Assembly: GCF_002479495.1 (NCBI RefSeq)
Contig: NZ_DLNQ01000008.1
Span: forward strand, 98,900 to 162,899
Source of the DNA: Brevundimonas sp. UBA7506
GTDB lineage: Bacteria > Pseudomonadota > Alphaproteobacteria > Caulobacterales > Caulobacteraceae
Length of the DNA stretch: 64,000 bases
Direction: 5' to 3'
The notes below the pieces were generated by a model. It was not told where the DNA came from. It was given only the letters and a program-made list of their open reading frames with translations, and searched no databases. The stretch's first letter is position 1. The number at the start of each line of letters is the position of its first letter. The translations under genes were made by a program, and so were the position numbers. Of the stretch, positions 25,486 through 32,702 are shown one piece after another.

Positions 25486-26385
25486 ATGTTTGAACTGAGC
25501 CAATTGCGCTGCTTCGTGGCTGTGGCCGAGGAGCTTCACTTCGGTCGCGCGGCCACGCGCCTCAACATGACCCAGCCGCCGTTGAGCCGTCAGGTGCAAC
25601 TGCTGGAACGCATTCTCGGCGTGGTCTTGCTGGACCGCACCAGCCGGTCTGTCCGATTGACGCCCGCCGGCCGCGCCTTTCTGATCGAGGCGCGGCGCAT
25701 CCTGCGGCTTGCCGAGTCCGCCTCCCTGGCGACGCGGCGGATCGCCAGCGGCGAGGCGGGCCGGGTGGCCATCGGCTTCACCGCCGCCTCCGGCTACAGC
25801 TTTTTGCCCAAGCTGGTCGAACTGGCGCGCGAACGCCTGCCCAGCGTCGATCTGGCGCTGCGGGAAATGGTGACGGGCGAGCAGATCGAGGCCTTGCTGA
25901 CCGGGCGCATCGACCTGGGTCTGATCCGTCCGCCCCTGAACCGGCCGGAGTTCGACAAGCTGCGGGTCATGACCGAGCCCCTGGTGGCGGCTTTGCCGTC
26001 CGGCGATCCCCGGCTCGAAAAGGCCGTGGTGTCATTAGGTGATTTCGACGCCCTGCCGATGATCATGTATGCGCCCGAAGGCGCCGGCTATTTCCACGGC
26101 ATGCTCAGCGGCCTGTTCGATGCGGCCGGGGTTTCGCCGCAGCAGGTCCAGCACATGAGCCAGATCCACTCGATCCTGGCGTTGGTGCACGCGCGCATCG
26201 GCGCGGCCATCGTCCCGGAGGCGGCGATGCGCCTGCATTTCGACGGGGTCGAATTTCGTCCGCTGGACATCTCTCCGGCGCGCCCGGTCGAACTGTTCGT
26301 GGCCTGGCGGCGCGACAACGACAATCCCAGTCTGAAGCCTCTGCTTGATCTGTTCAGAGCCCAGGTCGAGGACGAAACGCCATGA
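25486..26385 (+). CDS. LysR-family transcriptional regulator
   Basis: This 299-residue protein has an N-terminal winged HTH (LSQLRCFVAVAEELHFGRAA, with ARLNMTQPPLSRQVQLLE) and a C-terminal periplasmic-binding-protein-like effector domain (about 90-290). The family usually binds a small organic acid as co-inducer. It lies 61 bp downstream of kdgD and is followed by a carboxylesterase gene only 10 nt away, so it is probably a local regulator of this catabolic cluster responding to an aldarate or pathway intermediate (inference). Confidence 0.9.
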   Translation: MFELSQLRCFVAVAEELHFGRAATRLNMTQPPLSRQVQLLERILGVVLLDRTSRSVRLTPAGRAFLIEARRILRLAESASLATRRIASGEAGRVAIGFTAASGYSFLPKLVELARERLPSVDLALREMVTGEQIEALLTGRIDLGLIRPPLNRPEFDKLRVMTEPLVAALPSGDPRLEKAVVSLGDFDALPMIMYAPEGAGYFHGMLSGLFDAAGVSPQQVQHMSQIHSILALVHARIGAAIVPEAAMRLHFDGVEFRPLDISPARPVELFVAWRRDNDNPSLKPLLDLFRAQVEDETP

Positions 26386-26395
26386 GAGAGGCCGC

Positions 26396-27973
26396 ATGAC
26401 CCTGGACCCGAGCCGTCGCGCTGTTTGCACCATGGGCGCTGGCCTGGCCCTTTCCGCCATGGCCGGCGGCGGGGTCCATGCCGAAGCGGCGAGCCCGGTG
26501 GCCGACACCCGCCATGGCAGGGTGCGCGGCTATGTCGATCGGGACATCAAGGTCTTCAAGGGCGTGCGCTACGGGGCCGACACCAGCAATCGTCGCTTTC
26601 GACCGGCGGAGAAGCCAGCGGCGTGGCGAGGCGTGGCCGACGCCACGGCCTATGGCCATGCTTCGCCGCAGAAGAGCAATGAGCCGGACCAGAGCGAAGA
26701 CTGCCTGTTCCTGAATGTCTGGACACCGGCGCTGGCCGACGGCGGGGCCCGGCCGGTCATGGTCTATGTCCACGGCGGGGCGCACGCCAACGGTTCGGGC
26801 TCCAGCCCCCTGTATGACGGCGCAGCCCTGTGCCGACGCGGGGACGTGGTGGTGGTGACGCTTAATCACCGGCTGAACGTCTTTGGCTACAGCGGTCTGG
26901 GACAGCTGCTGGGCGGTGAGTTCGCGGCCTCGGGCAGCGTCGGCAATCTGGATCTGATCCTGGCGCTGGAATGGGTCAGGGACAACATCGCCGGCTTTGG
27001 CGGTGATCCCGCGAACGTCATGGTCTTCGGTCAGTCAGGCGGCGGGGCCAAGCTGGTGACCCTGATGGCCATGCCGCGCGCGGCGGGCCTCTATCACCGT
27101 GTCATCACCATGAGCGGCCAGCACGTCACCGCCATGGGGCCGCAGCACGCGGAACTGCGGATGCGGCGTTTCCTCGATCATCTGGGGCTGACGGCGGATC
27201 GCGCGGCGGACCTGGCGACCCTGCCGGCCGGACGTCTGGTCGAGGCGCTTCAGATGGCGGACCCGCTGGAGAAGGGCGGGATCTATTTCCACTCGGTGAT
27301 GGATCACCATAGCTTGCCGAGACACCCGTTCGTGCCCGATGCGCCGCGCGAGAGCGGCCACATCCCCATGATCATCGGCAATACCCACGATGAATTCGGC
27401 GGCGGGGCGGCGGGAGGCCCCGGGGCGCCGGAAATCACCTGGGACAACATCGCGCCGCGCCTCGCGCCGGAGTTCGTGCTGGACCTCAACGCCCAGTATG
27501 TCGTCGACTGGTACCGCGCCCGCTTCCCGCAGATGACGCCCCGGGAGGTGTTCGTCGCCGCCGCGACGTGCGGCCGTTCCCGCCCCGGACACCTGATCCA
27601 GGCGGAGGAACGCGCCAAACTGAACGGTCCGACCTGGATGTATCAGCTGGACTTCGCTTCGCCGGTCGAGCCATGGCGCGGCGCCTATCATGGCTTCGAC
27701 ATCGGCCTGGCGTTCGACAACTGCGACAAGACCGAAGCCAAGGCGGGGGCCGGGCCGGATGCGAAGCGGGCGGCCGAGGCCATGAGCGAAACCTTCATCG
27801 CCTTCGCCCGGACCGGGGATCCCAACAACGCCGCCATCCCGCGCTGGGATCGCTACACCCTGCCGGAACGGGCGACGATGATCTTCGATGTGAACAGCCG
27901 CGCCGAGAACGACCCGCGCGCCGACGAGCGCCGCCTGTTCCAGACCGCGCCCTTCCTCAAGCAGGGCACCTAG
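26396..27973 (+). CDS. Type-B carboxylesterase, exported
   Basis: This 525-residue alpha/beta hydrolase has an exported N-terminus with twin Arg (PSRRAVCTMGAGLALSAMAG, probable Tat or Sec signal). Type-B motifs are EDCLFLNVWTP (about 99-109), the oxyanion region VYVHGGAHANGSG, nucleophile FGQSGGGAKLV (Ser about 210), an acidic residue in NTHDEFGG, and His in AYHGFDIG (about 440). It hydrolyses carboxylic esters in the periplasm or outside the cell. Its place in a sugar-acid cluster suggests removal of acyl or methyl groups from a carbohydrate. Its stop codon overlaps the convergent SGNH gene stop. Confidence 0.88.
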   Translation: MTLDPSRRAVCTMGAGLALSAMAGGGVHAEAASPVADTRHGRVRGYVDRDIKVFKGVRYGADTSNRRFRPAEKPAAWRGVADATAYGHASPQKSNEPDQSEDCLFLNVWTPALADGGARPVMVYVHGGAHANGSGSSPLYDGAALCRRGDVVVVTLNHRLNVFGYSGLGQLLGGEFAASGSVGNLDLILALEWVRDNIAGFGGDPANVMVFGQSGGGAKLVTLMAMPRAAGLYHRVITMSGQHVTAMGPQHAELRMRRFLDHLGLTADRAADLATLPAGRLVEALQMADPLEKGGIYFHSVMDHHSLPRHPFVPDAPRESGHIPMIIGNTHDEFGGGAAGGPGAPEITWDNIAPRLAPEFVLDLNAQYVVDWYRARFPQMTPREVFVAAATCGRSRPGHLIQAEERAKLNGPTWMYQLDFASPVEPWRGAYHGFDIGLAFDNCDKTEAKAGAGPDAKRAAEAMSETFIAFARTGDPNNAAIPRWDRYTLPERATMIFDVNSRAENDPRADERRLFQTAPFLKQGT

Positions 27974-29166
27974 TCGCAGGCGTCCAGCGGAATGGCCTCG
28001 GCCATGGCCTGGTAGCCGGCGTCCGACGGGTGCAGCCAGTCGCCGCTGTGGAAGGTCGCCTGCAGGCGAGAAGGCGCGACGGGATCGCGAAGCGCGGCGT
28101 CGAAGTCGACCACGCCGTCGGCTTCGGTCTGGGCGCGCAGCCAGGCGTTGACGGCCTGCCGCCCCGCCTCGCCTTCAGGCGTGAAATAGTTGGCGCCTTC
28201 GAACGGCGGCACCGTCGCCAGCACGACCTTGAGCCCCGCCGCATGGGCGCGGCGGATGACCTGACGATAGCCGGCGATCAGATCCGCGGCGCTTACCGCC
28301 TGATGGGCGTACTGGGGCCGCGAAGGGCGGCCGATGTCATTGACGCCTTCCAGCAGGATCAGGCAGCGCGCGCCCGTGGGGACCAGGGCGTCGGCGTCCA
28401 GACGCTCCAGACCCGACGGACCCGAGCCCTGATGCAGCAGGCGGTTTCCGCCGATGCCGGCGTTGATGACCGCCCACGGACGACCCGCTTCCACCAGACG
28501 CGCGGCCAGCCGTTCAGGCCAGCCGCCGGGGCCGTCCGGCAAGGCGCCGGTGCCCTCGGTGATCGAATCGCCAAAGGCCACGATGACGCCGGGCGGCGTG
28601 GCGCTCTCCACCTCGATCCCGGCCAGCAAGACGCCGAGACGCATGGGCGCGCTCTCGACGCCGTCCGCATCCCGCATCGTCTGGCGCCAGCGATGGGTGG
28701 GAAGGCGGGTGGCACGAGGCAGAGCGATGCTGACCTTCACCTGATCCAGAGCCGCGACAGCCAGGTCGACCGGATCCGACACCAGCGGCGCGCCGGCCGG
28801 CATGATTGATGAACGCTCGCCGTTGAAACGCACCTCGCGCGTCATGTCCCCGAGGTGAACGGTCACCGCGCCCAGGGTGATCGGCTCAGCGCCATAGGCG
28901 TTCGACAGTCGCAAGCGGAGGCGCTGGCCCGACGCCGTCACCGTCACGACATGACTCAGGGTCACGCCTTCGACGACGTCTGGACCCAGCGGACCGCGCA
29001 TGTCCCGGGGATTGGGCGCTGACGCCGGCCCTGTCGGTCCCCCCGCGGACGACGGCGCAAAGGCGTAGGCGGCCACCCAACGTTCCTGTGCGGCGACGGC
29101 CGGGCCGGCCGCCATCAGCGACAGGCCCAGCGCGCCGGCGAGCGCGCGTCGCCCTAGCGTCGCCAA
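27970..29166 (-). CDS. SGNH/GDSL-family esterase, secreted
   Basis: This 398-residue protein probably uses a TTG start at 29166, which gives a signal peptide MATLGRRALAGALGLSLMAA(GPAVAAQ); no ATG in frame would keep the signal. An N-terminal beta domain (about 35-190) precedes the SGNH domain: block I VAFGDSITEG, block II NAGIGGNRLL, block III LLEGVNDIG, block V DWLHPSDAGY. All four catalytic/oxyanion residues are present. It overlaps the end of the upstream gene by 13 nt. Related enzymes deacetylate plant polysaccharides or oligosaccharides, which fits the cluster. Confidence 0.85.
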   Translation of the reverse strand: MATLGRRALAGALGLSLMAAGPAVAAQERWVAAYAFAPSSAGGPTGPASAPNPRDMRGPLGPDVVEGVTLSHVVTVTASGQRLRLRLSNAYGAEPITLGAVTVHLGDMTREVRFNGERSSIMPAGAPLVSDPVDLAVAALDQVKVSIALPRATRLPTHRWRQTMRDADGVESAPMRLGVLLAGIEVESATPPGVIVAFGDSITEGTGALPDGPGGWPERLAARLVEAGRPWAVINAGIGGNRLLHQGSGPSGLERLDADALVPTGARCLILLEGVNDIGRPSRPQYAHQAVSAADLIAGYRQVIRRAHAAGLKVVLATVPPFEGANYFTPEGEAGRQAVNAWLRAQTEADGVVDFDAALRDPVAPSRLQATFHSGDWLHPSDAGYQAMAEAIPLDACD

Positions 29167-31001
29167 GGGAACTTCAGGGTCGGCGCATTGACGTATCGGT
29201 CCATGGTCAGGACCAGCCGCGCGCCCGCGCCCGGCGCCAGGGTCAGGCTGAAGTCGGCGGCGTTCACCGCCCGGCGGCTTTCGCCGATCTGGACGTCGCG
29301 GATGCGATGCTCGCCATAGCCGCCGCCCTGGATGATGACGGTGCGGGCCTGCGTCTGGCTGAGGTTGATCAGGGTGACGCCGGTTTCGGTCGCCGTCATC
29401 CGGTCGATCAGGGCGGCGGTGTCCGGCGGTAGACCCGCGCGGCGGGCGTCGGCGTCGAAGTAGCGCAGCCGGGCGAACAGGGGCGATCCGCCCGCATTGG
29501 CGCTGCTCGGCGCCCATGAGGGCCGGGCGATGTGCAGGGCGCCCATGGTCTGATGCATCAGGGCGGTGACGCTGCACGGATTGACGTCCAGCACCCCGTC
29601 GGCCAGCCGCGTGTCCGGCGTGGTCGTATCCTCGCGCTGAGCCTTGGCGCGTTCGGCCACCTTGCCCAGGTCGGCGCGCAGGGCAGTCTCGACCCAGTCG
29701 GGATTGCGGCCCTCCAGATAGGCGATCCAGGGGTGGTCGGGGGCCCGGCGGCGGTCGCTCTCCTTCATCGACAGCCACCAGATGTCGAGCGAGTTGTTCA
29801 GATGCAGACCGTCGCGCCAGCCATACCAGCCGTCGTCGCCGTACATGGTCGGCGTCTGCACCTTGCCGTCGACGGTGCGCTTCTGGGCGTTGATGCGGTC
29901 GGCCTGGGCGCGCCAGGTCTGCAGATACTTGTCGTCGCCGGTCAGCAGATAGGCGTTGAAGAAGCCCATGGCCGTGCGCGGCACGCGGTTGCGATCCTCG
30001 CGCTTGCGGGTGACCGGGTTCACGGGGCTGAAGCCCCAGCCGTAGGCCCCGCCCCACCACTTGCCGTCGGCCGCCGATCCGATCACCCCGTCCAGCCCGA
30101 CGTTGGACGGCAGGATGTCGTCGTTCGCCTTGGCCCGCTCGGCCCAGGCGTCGATGTAGGTCAGCAGCCAGTCGCGATACTTCGGCTCCTGTTCCAGCAT
30201 GAAGGCGTTCAGGGCCAGGGTGGTCGAGAACATGTTCAGCGGGTGGTCGCCGACGACGTCGGTGTATTCCTCGTAGTGCTGAAGCGTCTGTTCGTAGGTC
30301 TCTTCGCCGTGCTCCATGAAGAAGTGCGTCGGATCGAAGGGATCGCCGGCCCAGTCCAGCGCCGTCGCCTTGCGCAGCATCGGCCCCTTGGAGCCGTTCA
30401 TCAGACTACGGATGATCCGGTGCTGCGGGTCATAGTTCGGCGCGGTCGGGTCCTCGCCCATGTAGAGGCCGGCGAAGCGGCGGGCGCGATCGCGGAAGCG
30501 GGGATTGTCCGGATCGGACAGGCCCTGGACGTTGAACAGCGTCATCTCTTCGGCGTGATGCTGCCAGTCCAGCTGGACGTTGAACTCCTTGAAGAACATG
30601 CCTTCGCGGGCGATTTCGACCTCGGTGGTCCTGGCCTCGGTGAACTGGCGCAGGTGGCCTTCCCAGGCCTGGGTGTACATGGCCTTGATGCGGTCGGGTG
30701 CGCCGATGGCGTGCAGCAGGGGCCAGCCGTTGACGTTCTCGATGGCGTCGTCAGGGCCGTCATTGGCGCCCCAGCGCTCGAAGCAGAGGAAGTAGCCGCG
30801 CTCGTCGAAATAGCGGGCGTAGAAGGCCTCGCACGCCTCAGTGTTGGCCCGGATCAGCTCGCGTTGCAGCAGGGCCCAGGTCGGCGCGGGCATGGGAGCG
30901 ACGACCTGGATCGGGGCGGCGTGGGCGGCGCCGGGCTTGAACGCGGTTCCAAGGGCGACCAGCGAGGCGCCGCCGAGGATCTGCCTGCGATCCAGCCGCA
31001 T
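29154..31001 (-). CDS. Unrecognised Tat-exported protein, probably a helical toroid enzyme
   Basis: This 615-residue protein has an N-terminal Tat-type signal (MRLDRRQILGGASLVALGTA). The body is rich in Trp, Tyr and His with helical repeats (HFFMEHGEETYEQTLQHYEE, PKYRDWLLTYIDAWAERAKA, YLLTGDDKYLQTWRAQADRI). This resembles (alpha/alpha)6-barrel glycoside hydrolases or polysaccharide lyases. The last about 90 residues look like a beta-sandwich (GVTLINLSQTQARTVIIQGG). I cannot assign it to a family. It is coupled to the MFS gene upstream (TGATG) and to the SGNH esterase downstream, so it probably processes the same carbohydrate. Catalytic residues are not identified. Confidence 0.7.
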   Translation of the reverse strand: MRLDRRQILGGASLVALGTAFKPGAAHAAPIQVVAPMPAPTWALLQRELIRANTEACEAFYARYFDERGYFLCFERWGANDGPDDAIENVNGWPLLHAIGAPDRIKAMYTQAWEGHLRQFTEARTTEVEIAREGMFFKEFNVQLDWQHHAEEMTLFNVQGLSDPDNPRFRDRARRFAGLYMGEDPTAPNYDPQHRIIRSLMNGSKGPMLRKATALDWAGDPFDPTHFFMEHGEETYEQTLQHYEEYTDVVGDHPLNMFSTTLALNAFMLEQEPKYRDWLLTYIDAWAERAKANDDILPSNVGLDGVIGSAADGKWWGGAYGWGFSPVNPVTRKREDRNRVPRTAMGFFNAYLLTGDDKYLQTWRAQADRINAQKRTVDGKVQTPTMYGDDGWYGWRDGLHLNNSLDIWWLSMKESDRRRAPDHPWIAYLEGRNPDWVETALRADLGKVAERAKAQREDTTTPDTRLADGVLDVNPCSVTALMHQTMGALHIARPSWAPSSANAGGSPLFARLRYFDADARRAGLPPDTAALIDRMTATETGVTLINLSQTQARTVIIQGGGYGEHRIRDVQIGESRRAVNAADFSLTLAPGAGARLVLTMDRYVNAPTLKFPWRR

Positions 31002-32356
31002 CAGGCCTTGGCCTCGGTCGAGTTCAGGGTCAGGCGCTCGATCTTGCCGGTGATCAGGAAGTAGGCGGCGATGACCAGAAGGCAGTGGATGCCGACGAAC
31101 CACAGAGCCCCGTCGAACGAGCCTGTCGCCGCCACGATGTAGCCGATGACGATGGGGGTCACGATGCCGGCCGAGTTGCCGAAGGTGTTGAAGATGCCGC
31201 CGGTCACGCCGACGAACTCACGCGGCGAGGTGTCGGACACCACGGCCCAGCCCAGAGAGGCGATCCCCTTGCCGAAGAAGGCCACGGCCATGACGACCAC
31301 GATCAGGGCCGAGTTGTCGATATAGGCGCAGGCGATGATCAGGGCCGACAGCAGCATGCCGATCAGCAGCGGCGTCTTGCGGGCGATGGTCAGCGAGCCG
31401 GTCTTCTTCAGCAGGGCGTCCGAGATGATCCCGCCCAGAACGCCGCCGGCGAAGCCGCACAGGGCCGGGGCGGCCGCGGCGAAGCCGGCCTCGAGAATGT
31501 TCAGGCCGCGTTCCTTGACCAGATAGATCGGGAACCAGGTCACGAAGAAGTAGGTCAGGACATTGATGCCGTACTGGCCGATGAAGACCCCCATCAGCAT
31601 GCGGCTGCCCAGCACCTGTTTGACGTTGGCCCAGGTGAAGGCGGCCGACTTCGACACGGTGCGATCTTCCATGCGGGTCAGGCCGCCGCCGGCTTCGATG
31701 TAGTCCAGTTCCGCCTTGTTGACGCCGGGGTGATCGACCGGGCTGCGCACCATCTTCCAGAAGACGAAGGCGGCGATCAGGCCCAGGCCGCCCATGACGA
31801 AGAAGACCGAGTGCCAGTCGAAGGTGTGCACCAGCCAGCCCATGAAGGGGGCGAAGACGACCAGAGAGAAGTACTGCGCCGAGTTGAAGATGGCCGAGGC
31901 CGTGCCGCGCTCGGAGCCCGGGAACCAGGCGGCGACCAGCCGCGCATTGCCAGGGAAGGAGGGGCTTTCGGCCAGACCCACCATGAAGCGCATGGCGAAC
32001 AGGCCGGCGAAGATCGCGCCGCCCGTCAGGAAGGCCGAAAAGCCCTGGACCAGGGTGAAGAAGGACCAGGCGGCGATGGCGATGGTGTAGATCAGTTTGG
32101 TGCCGAAACGGTCCAGCAGGGCGCCGCCCGGGATCTGTCCGATCACATAGGCCCAGGCGAAGGCCGACATGATGTAGCCCATCTGGATGGGGTTGAGCCC
32201 CAGGTCCCTGGACGCCGCGTCGCCTGCGATCGAGAAGGTCGCCCGATCGGCGTAGTTGATCGTGGTCAGCAGAAAGATCAGCAACAGGATGCCGTATCGC
32301 ATACGCGTGCGGCGCTGGGTCGCAGGGGCGGCGGACGCAATTGTCCCGTCGATCAT
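31001..32356 (-). CDS. MFS transporter, anion:cation symporter (aldarate/hexuronate type)
   Basis: This 451-residue protein has 12 predicted membrane helices. The ACS-family signature is ILLLIFLLTTINYADRATFS (about 24-43), with GQIPGGALLDRFGTKLIY the MFS loop 2-3 motif and the charged central loop (about 205-240). Family members such as GudP and ExuT import glucarate, galactarate or hexuronates with protons across the inner membrane. This fits delivery of substrate to KdgD. It is the first gene of the minus-strand operon MFS - unknown Tat protein - SGNH esterase, divergent from the TonB receptor. Confidence 0.88.
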   Translation of the reverse strand: MIDGTIASAAPATQRRTRMRYGILLLIFLLTTINYADRATFSIAGDAASRDLGLNPIQMGYIMSAFAWAYVIGQIPGGALLDRFGTKLIYTIAIAAWSFFTLVQGFSAFLTGGAIFAGLFAMRFMVGLAESPSFPGNARLVAAWFPGSERGTASAIFNSAQYFSLVVFAPFMGWLVHTFDWHSVFFVMGGLGLIAAFVFWKMVRSPVDHPGVNKAELDYIEAGGGLTRMEDRTVSKSAAFTWANVKQVLGSRMLMGVFIGQYGINVLTYFFVTWFPIYLVKERGLNILEAGFAAAAPALCGFAGGVLGGIISDALLKKTGSLTIARKTPLLIGMLLSALIIACAYIDNSALIVVVMAVAFFGKGIASLGWAVVSDTSPREFVGVTGGIFNTFGNSAGIVTPIVIGYIVAATGSFDGALWFVGIHCLLVIAAYFLITGKIERLTLNSTEAKA

Positions 32357-32702
32357 CTGTGCGTTTCCTCGATCTGCGAGACCAGACCGGGGACGCCGAT
32401 CGCCGCTGGCCGTCTCTCCCTTGCAGCGCCTCTGCGGGCGCCTTTGGGATGACGATAATCAGGAAGTTCGGCGATCGTCTAAGCTAAAATCCTTATCGAT
32501 CGATCCAGAATTGGCATCAGTGGGAAACCGGTATCAGTTCATATCCTGCATTGGTTCATGCCTTCTTCGGATTGGCGTGCATCGATCCGGTGAACCTATC
32601 GTCATTCTGCGAGATCGGGCGACCGGCAGCGACGCGGGTTCGCAGGATCTCGCGGCCCATAGAGAGACCGGCGAAACGTCGGCGATAGGGAGGGAAGAGA
32701 CG
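32357..32702. promoter_or_regulatory. Divergent promoter region, MFS operon and TonB receptor
   Basis: This 346-bp gene-free spacer holds two divergent promoters. GGGAAACCGGTATCAG at about 32523-32538 contains a AAACCGGT core of the type bound by LacI-family sugar regulators, and ACCGGT is palindromic. A similar AAACCGGCAT lies after the receptor gene near 35562. No LacI gene is in the window, so any regulator would be elsewhere. The receptor ATG at 32703 follows GGAAGAGACG. Confidence 0.4.

Noticed and set aside
29166..30060. N-terminal extension of the SGNH frame across the unknown Tat protein
   Set aside because: It overlaps the conserved-looking Tat protein in another frame; the signal peptide places the real start near 29166.
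31085..32452. Plus-strand 455-codon frame opposite the MFS gene
   Set aside because: It is antisense to a clear 12-helix transporter; composition is Gly/Asp/Gln/His-rich shadow sequence.
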